In this document: in pieces, positions 60,332 through 64,000 of the stretch
Position numbering within the stretch: position 1 is the first letter of the stretch
Layout of the letters: every line of letters begins with the position of its first letter
Source: Chitinophaga deserti
Lineage (GTDB): Bacteria; Bacteroidota; Bacteroidia; Chitinophagales; Chitinophagaceae
Assembly (NCBI RefSeq): GCF_003149455.1
Contig: NZ_QFFK01000012.1
Coordinates: forward strand, 62,001-126,000
DNA length: 64,000 nucleotides
Direction: 5' to 3'
Position numbers and translations under genes: made by a program
The notes under the pieces: generated by a model
The model's input: the letters and a program-made list of their open reading frames with translations, nothing else
What the model was told of the DNA's origin: nothing
The model's database searches: none

Positions 60332-61553
60332 CATCGGGCTCATGGCCTGCTTTCCGGCCGCTATAGCACAAAAAGCCCCGGCATTTACCTGGGAGGCGAA
60401 ACTACCGCGTGTAGATTCTCCCGGCTTCTATCGTATACCCGTAACACCGGCACTCAGCGCAAAAGCTTTCCGTAACGGCGCATGGGATGTAAGGATTTTC
60501 GGAGATTCGGCAGAAGTGCCGTATGTGGCATTACAATCGTTTAAGACCATATCTCCGGGCGATTTCAAAGCTTATCCCACCCCGGTGCTGGAATCGCATG
60601 CGGGTAAGGAAACAGTTATTGTTTTCGAACAGGAGCCGCATGCCACCATCAGGGAATTCGGATTGCGGTACGCCAATACGGCTGTGCCGAAAAAGGTAGT
60701 GCTGACCGGTAGTCCCGACCAGATACAGTGGTATGCCATCCGCCCGCCATTCCTGCTTGATCCTTCTTCCGCCATGCCTGTTCCCGGGAAAGAAACGATC
60801 CTCGAAGAAACGATTACGATACCTGCATCCGGGTTCAAATATTATAAACTGGTGATTGATGATTCGGCCAGTGCACCCCTGCAGATCAACTGTATAGGCT
60901 TCCGTAGTCAAAAACAGGAGAGGCCTCTGTTGCAGGAAGTGCCCGGTGCGGTAGTGAAATTACTGGCAGGTAAAGACCGGCGGAGCGACCGCTTCCTGAT
61001 TACCCTGCCACAGCAATATCCGCTGAAAGAACTTTCGCTTTCCATTGCCCGTCCGCAATTATACCATCGTGAAGCTTCGCTGTGGATTCTTGAAAACGGG
61101 AAAGAGCAATCTGCCGGCTCACAAACACTGCGTTCCGATGCCGGTGTTAACTCCTTTTCACTGGATGAGGGTATGCTATACGATAGTCTGGTGATGATTG
61201 TGGAGAATGGTGATAGTCCGCCGCTGGAGCCAGAGCAGGTAAAGGCCTGGCAAAGCGCCTGGTGCCTGGTGGCCAAACTGGAACCGGGTAATTATAATAT
61301 GAAAGGAGGTGCGCCCGGCCTGCATACGCCGGAGTATGACGTTACCTACTTCTCCACTGCATACCACCGGCAGGCCGGGAAGGATCTGGTGCCTGGTGAT
61401 CCTGTGGTAGTAAAGGGCAATGAGGTTGCAGAGGCTTCACCTACTTTTTTCACTACGCGGAACTGGATATGGGCGGGGATTATTATAGTAGTGGGGCTGC
61501 TTGCTTTTGTGGTAAGAGGTATGCTTAAAGACATGAAGAAAGAGAAAAACTAG
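60291..61553 (+). CDS. DUF3999 membrane-anchored periplasmic protein
   Basis: 420 residues: signal peptide ending at A-I-A-Q, a large beta-rich periplasmic part (F-R-N-G-A-W-D-V-R-I-F near residue 60, then F-K-Y-Y-K-L-V-I-D-D) and a C-terminal membrane span (about 392-412) followed by a short basic tail. This is the DUF3999 layout. The start is 41 nt inside the DUF2339 gene. Likely the periplasmic partner of that membrane protein; a role in envelope polymer or stress has been neither shown nor excluded. Confidence 0.85.
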   Translation: MINLFRKKRSCLISIGLMACFPAAIAQKAPAFTWEAKLPRVDSPGFYRIPVTPALSAKAFRNGAWDVRIFGDSAEVPYVALQSFKTISPGDFKAYPTPVLESHAGKETVIVFEQEPHATIREFGLRYANTAVPKKVVLTGSPDQIQWYAIRPPFLLDPSSAMPVPGKETILEETITIPASGFKYYKLVIDDSASAPLQINCIGFRSQKQERPLLQEVPGAVVKLLAGKDRRSDRFLITLPQQYPLKELSLSIARPQLYHREASLWILENGKEQSAGSQTLRSDAGVNSFSLDEGMLYDSLVMIVENGDSPPLEPEQVKAWQSAWCLVAKLEPGNYNMKGGAPGLHTPEYDVTYFSTAYHRQAGKDLVPGDPVVVKGNEVAEASPTFFTTRNWIWAGIIIVVGLLAFVVRGMLKDMKKEKN

Positions 61554-61572
61554 TCTTCAATTAATAGGGATT

Positions 61573-61615
61573 AGCCTGTAGGAAATGGTATCAACCGTTC
61601 GCTACAGGCTTTTTT
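61573..61615 (+). terminator. Terminator after the DUF3999 gene
   Basis: 9-bp perfect stem AGCCTGTAG / CTACAGGCT with a 20-nt loop and a TTTTT tail. Confidence 0.8.
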
Positions 61616-62096
61616 AATGCCTGAAGCTGAAGTATATTCCCATTCCTCCTGTTTACTTTATAAGTCAGTTATTGTATACATTTAAACCGTACTTTCGTTT
61701 AATACAATTGAAATACAGTGAATTAGTATGGTTAAGATATTTTTTAAAAGAAATCAACCGAAAGGCTAGAATGTTTACATAAAAGTAATATATTTGTTTA
61801 CATAGTCATTCAGCCAAAAGTAAAACGCAAATTCCACCAGAGGCGTCAAGGGGAGACGGGTACGCATCTTATCATTTTCAAATTCGATGACTGATTTTTT
61901 GATTTGGACACATGGCCAGACAGGGGATGTTTTTCCTTAACCGGCCGAAGGGGAGGGTTTGCTTAAAGATAGCCTATGATACATCATTAGACATTGAGGA
62001 AGCGGCAGCGGCATATTTCTCCGTATGTAACGCTGCGGTTATTCAAAGGAGCATACGGTAATTATTCAATTATTTAATCTTCTATTTCACTGAAGT
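61616..62096 (+). promoter_or_regulatory. AT-rich upstream region of the third SusC gene
   Basis: 481 nt. TATATTTG at 61789-61796 fits the -7 element TAnnTTTG, but no TTG lies at the expected distance. If used, the leader would be about 300 nt. A 49-codon frame (61912-62061) starts with ATG and ends 35 nt before the SusC start; its codon use and composition give no sign that it is translated. No riboswitch or sRNA was recognised. Confidence 0.4.
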
Positions 62097-64000
62097 ATGG
62101 ATCGTACAATTCATATCGGGAAAAAAGCACGTCAGGTGCCGGCCTGCAATTCGGCAGTGTTAAAAGCTGCAGCGCTATGCATTGCAGTGATGAGCATGAG
62201 TGCATTGCCCGATGCGGCTAAGGCCCGTCCGGCAGCAGTTACTGCCAGTCCGCTTTATGCTGCCATCGTGGTTAGCGGCACCGTTACTGACGACGAAGGC
62301 GCCCCTATGCCGGGCGTAGTTGTTGCCATCACCGGCACCAGCAAAGCAGTAATCACAGACGCATCGGGGGCCTATATTATTAAAGACGTGCCTGAAGGCG
62401 CTTCCCTTACCTTTAAGATGGTGGGTTACATAACCCGCCAGGTGCCGGCTAATCAGGCTGTCATCAACATCAAACTGGAGAAAGACATTAAAACCCTCGG
62501 GGAAGTAGTGATTACCGACGGTTACCGCAACTTCACTTCTTCTACCAGTACCGGTTCTATCAACACAGTAAATGGTACCTCCCTCGAGAATAAACCCTTC
62601 GCTAACTTTGCACAGTCGCTGCAGGGCCAGGTAGCTGGTCTTACCGCACCCATCACCAGCGGCCAGCCCGGTGCCAATATGGATATCCGTATTCGCGGCG
62701 TAAGCTCTCTGCAGCTGAGTAACAACCCGCTCATCGTGATCGATGGGATGATTGTGAACTCCGGCCAGCTCACCACCTATTCCACTACCTCCAATGCCCT
62801 TGCCGGTCTTAACCAGAACGATATTGAGCGCATCGATGTGCTGAAAGACGCAGCGGCTACAGCGGTATACGGCTCCCGTGGCGCAGCAGGTGTTATCCTT
62901 ATCACTACTAAACGCGGTAAGTCGGGCAAAACCCAGATCCGTGTAGATGCTGAGGGCGGTGTTTCCAGCCAGATAAAACTGCCGAAAGCAGGGCGCCTGC
63001 TGAATGCCGGGCAATACGCGGTTATGTTCCGTGAAGCCCTCACCAATGGTGGCAGTACCCCCACTCAGGTAGAAGATCTCGCCAACAGCTACGGCCTCAA
63101 CAGCGGTAAGAGTAACGATTGGTACGATCTGATCACTCGCACAGGCAAGCAGCAGCAGTACAACGTAAGCCTTAATGGCGGCGGAGAGAAAACTAAATTC
63201 TTCGCTTCTGCGGGCTACTTCGGACAGGAAGCCACCACCATCGGTGCCGATATGAAAAGAATATCAGGCCTGCTCAATCTCGATCATCAGATCAATAAGC
63301 GCCTGCAATTATCCGTAGGTCTTAATATCTCTAACGTAGGGCAGAACACGCCTACCACTACCAACTTCTCGTCGAACCCCATCTGGGCTGCGCGCGGCCT
63401 CCGCCCGTTCCAGCTGGCGTATAACGACGATGGTTCTATCAACAACTCCACTTCCGGCAATACCAACTTCCCCGGTATTTATAACCCACTCTGGACGACG
63501 GAGAACGATAAGCGCTTCCTTTCCATGTTCAAAGCACTGGGTAATGCCAAACTGAGATATAACATCTGGGATAAGCTGTTCTTCACTACCTATGTGAGCG
63601 CTGATTATAATACCCTGGAAGAAACGACTTACCTGAACCCCGTGATGGGCGATGGCGGCGGTACCCTTAAAGGACGCAGCCGTAACTATTACTCACGCTT
63701 CTTCAACTGGCTTACCCGTAACCAGTTCGATTACAGGTATGATATCGACGCATCCAACGACTTCTATGTAAATGCTTCTGTAGGTTACGAAGCGCAACGT
63801 TCGAAAGAGTACAAGATGTCGGCCGATGGTATTGGATTCCCTTCATCACACCCCGGTCTTTCGGCTTTGGGTAACGCAGGTACCCCGCAAGGCGTGTATG
63901 CTGATTACAGCAACTATGCATTTGTTTCTACCTACGGTAATGCCAGCGTCAACTATAAAAACAAATACGCACTGAATGCATCGCTCCGCCGCGATGGTTC
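62097..64000 (+). CDS. SusC/RagA TonB-linked receptor, 3' end beyond the window
   Basis: Open from the ATG at 62097 to the last base: 634 complete codons without a stop, so the gene is cut by the window. The N-terminus is long and basic (K-K-A-R-Q-V), with a hydrophobic core near residues 21-36. Then come the carboxypeptidase-like module (V-S-G-T-V-T-D-D-E-G-A-P-M near residue 59), the plug (S-L-Q-G-Q-V-A-G-L, then I-V-I-D-G-M, and A-T-A-V-Y-G-S-R-G-A-A-G-V) and the beginning of the barrel. There is no STN domain. A SusD gene is expected just outside the window. A long frame on the opposite strand (62175-63014) is a shadow. Confidence 0.93.
   Translation, partial: MDRTIHIGKKARQVPACNSAVLKAAALCIAVMSMSALPDAAKARPAAVTASPLYAAIVVSGTVTDDEGAPMPGVVVAITGTSKAVITDASGAYIIKDVPEGASLTFKMVGYITRQVPANQAVINIKLEKDIKTLGEVVITDGYRNFTSSTSTGSINTVNGTSLENKPFANFAQSLQGQVAGLTAPITSGQPGANMDIRIRGVSSLQLSNNPLIVIDGMIVNSGQLTTYSTTSNALAGLNQNDIERIDVLKDAAATAVYGSRGAAGVILITTKRGKSGKTQIRVDAEGGVSSQIKLPKAGRLLNAGQYAVMFREALTNGGSTPTQVEDLANSYGLNSGKSNDWYDLITRTGKQQQYNVSLNGGGEKTKFFASAGYFGQEATTIGADMKRISGLLNLDHQINKRLQLSVGLNISNVGQNTPTTTNFSSNPIWAARGLRPFQLAYNDDGSINNSTSGNTNFPGIYNPLWTTENDKRFLSMFKALGNAKLRYNIWDKLFFTTYVSADYNTLEETTYLNPVMGDGGGTLKGRSRNYYSRFFNWLTRNQFDYRYDIDASNDFYVNASVGYEAQRSKEYKMSADGIGFPSSHPGLSALGNAGTPQGVYADYSNYAFVSTYGNASVNYKNKYALNASLRRDG

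Noticed and set aside
61912..62061. A 49-codon frame in the leader of the third SusC gene
   Set aside because: It has no start-site features and no recognisable composition or domain. A frame of this length is expected by chance.

Overview
The window looks like chromosome of a Bacteroidota bacterium, most likely a Chitinophaga-type member of the Chitinophagaceae. The reasons are three SusC/RagA receptors with SusD-like lipoproteins, a sigma-ECF/FecR/SusC cascade, glycoside hydrolases (GH10, GH20, GH92, GH26-like), an RteC-family protein, DUF families typical of the phylum, few Shine-Dalgarno sequences, and two promoters of the TTG/TAnnTTTG type. This placement rests on gene content only.

Layout. 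0.1-6.9 kb: a Tat-exported Gfo/Idh/MocA protein, then a two-gene operon of a membrane-anchored glycosidase and a 1252-residue glycosyltransferase-glycosidase fusion. 6.9-11 kb: small proteins, an acetyltransferase and a GH92 mannosidase. 11.2-16.1 kb: TonB receptor, DUF4374 lipoprotein and PepSY membrane protein, the order of the Bacteroides xusABC xenosiderophore genes; a second TonB-type receptor converges on it. 18.7-21.9 kb: an amidinotransferase-fold enzyme and small conserved proteins. 21.9-26.3 kb: an AT-richer stretch with an orphan membrane protein, a TauE/SafE permease, a GH10 xylanase, a YhcG-type nuclease and tRNA-Glu(UUC). 26.5-27.7 kb: a divergent HxlR regulator and short-chain dehydrogenase. 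27.8-32.2 kb: an orphan FecR facing three tandem RteC-like genes. 32.2-36.8 kb: a PLP enzyme, a GH20 hexosaminidase and an M1 peptidase. 37.1-45.6 kb: ECF sigma, FecR, STN-type SusC, SusD and a TlpA-like thioredoxin lipoprotein or secreted protein. 45.7-50.8 kb: a methyltransferase, three acetyltransferases, an MFS transporter, a serine hydrolase and a second HxlR regulator. 51.4-57.7 kb: SusC, SusD-like_2 and DUF5689. 57.9-61.6 kb: the DUF2339/DUF3999 pair. 62.1 kb to the end: a third SusC, cut by the window edge.

How it works together. Most of the coding capacity serves capture and breakdown of glycans or other polymers at the outer membrane, plus iron-siderophore capture. The sigma/FecR/STN-SusC block is a complete cell-surface signalling circuit. 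The SusC system at 51.4 kb has no sigma partner; instead it has a recognisable promoter and a long leader.

Most unusual points: (1) the GT2-GH26-pseudoglycosidase fusion, whose last domain has lost both catalytic glutamates while a separate upstream paralogue keeps them; (2) a three-gene RteC-like family cluster divergent from an orphan FecR; (3) two HxlR genes with nearly the same 20-bp palindrome touching their own start codons; (4) intergenic arrays of 11-nt units. No integrase, transposase, CRISPR array, phage gene or rRNA was seen.
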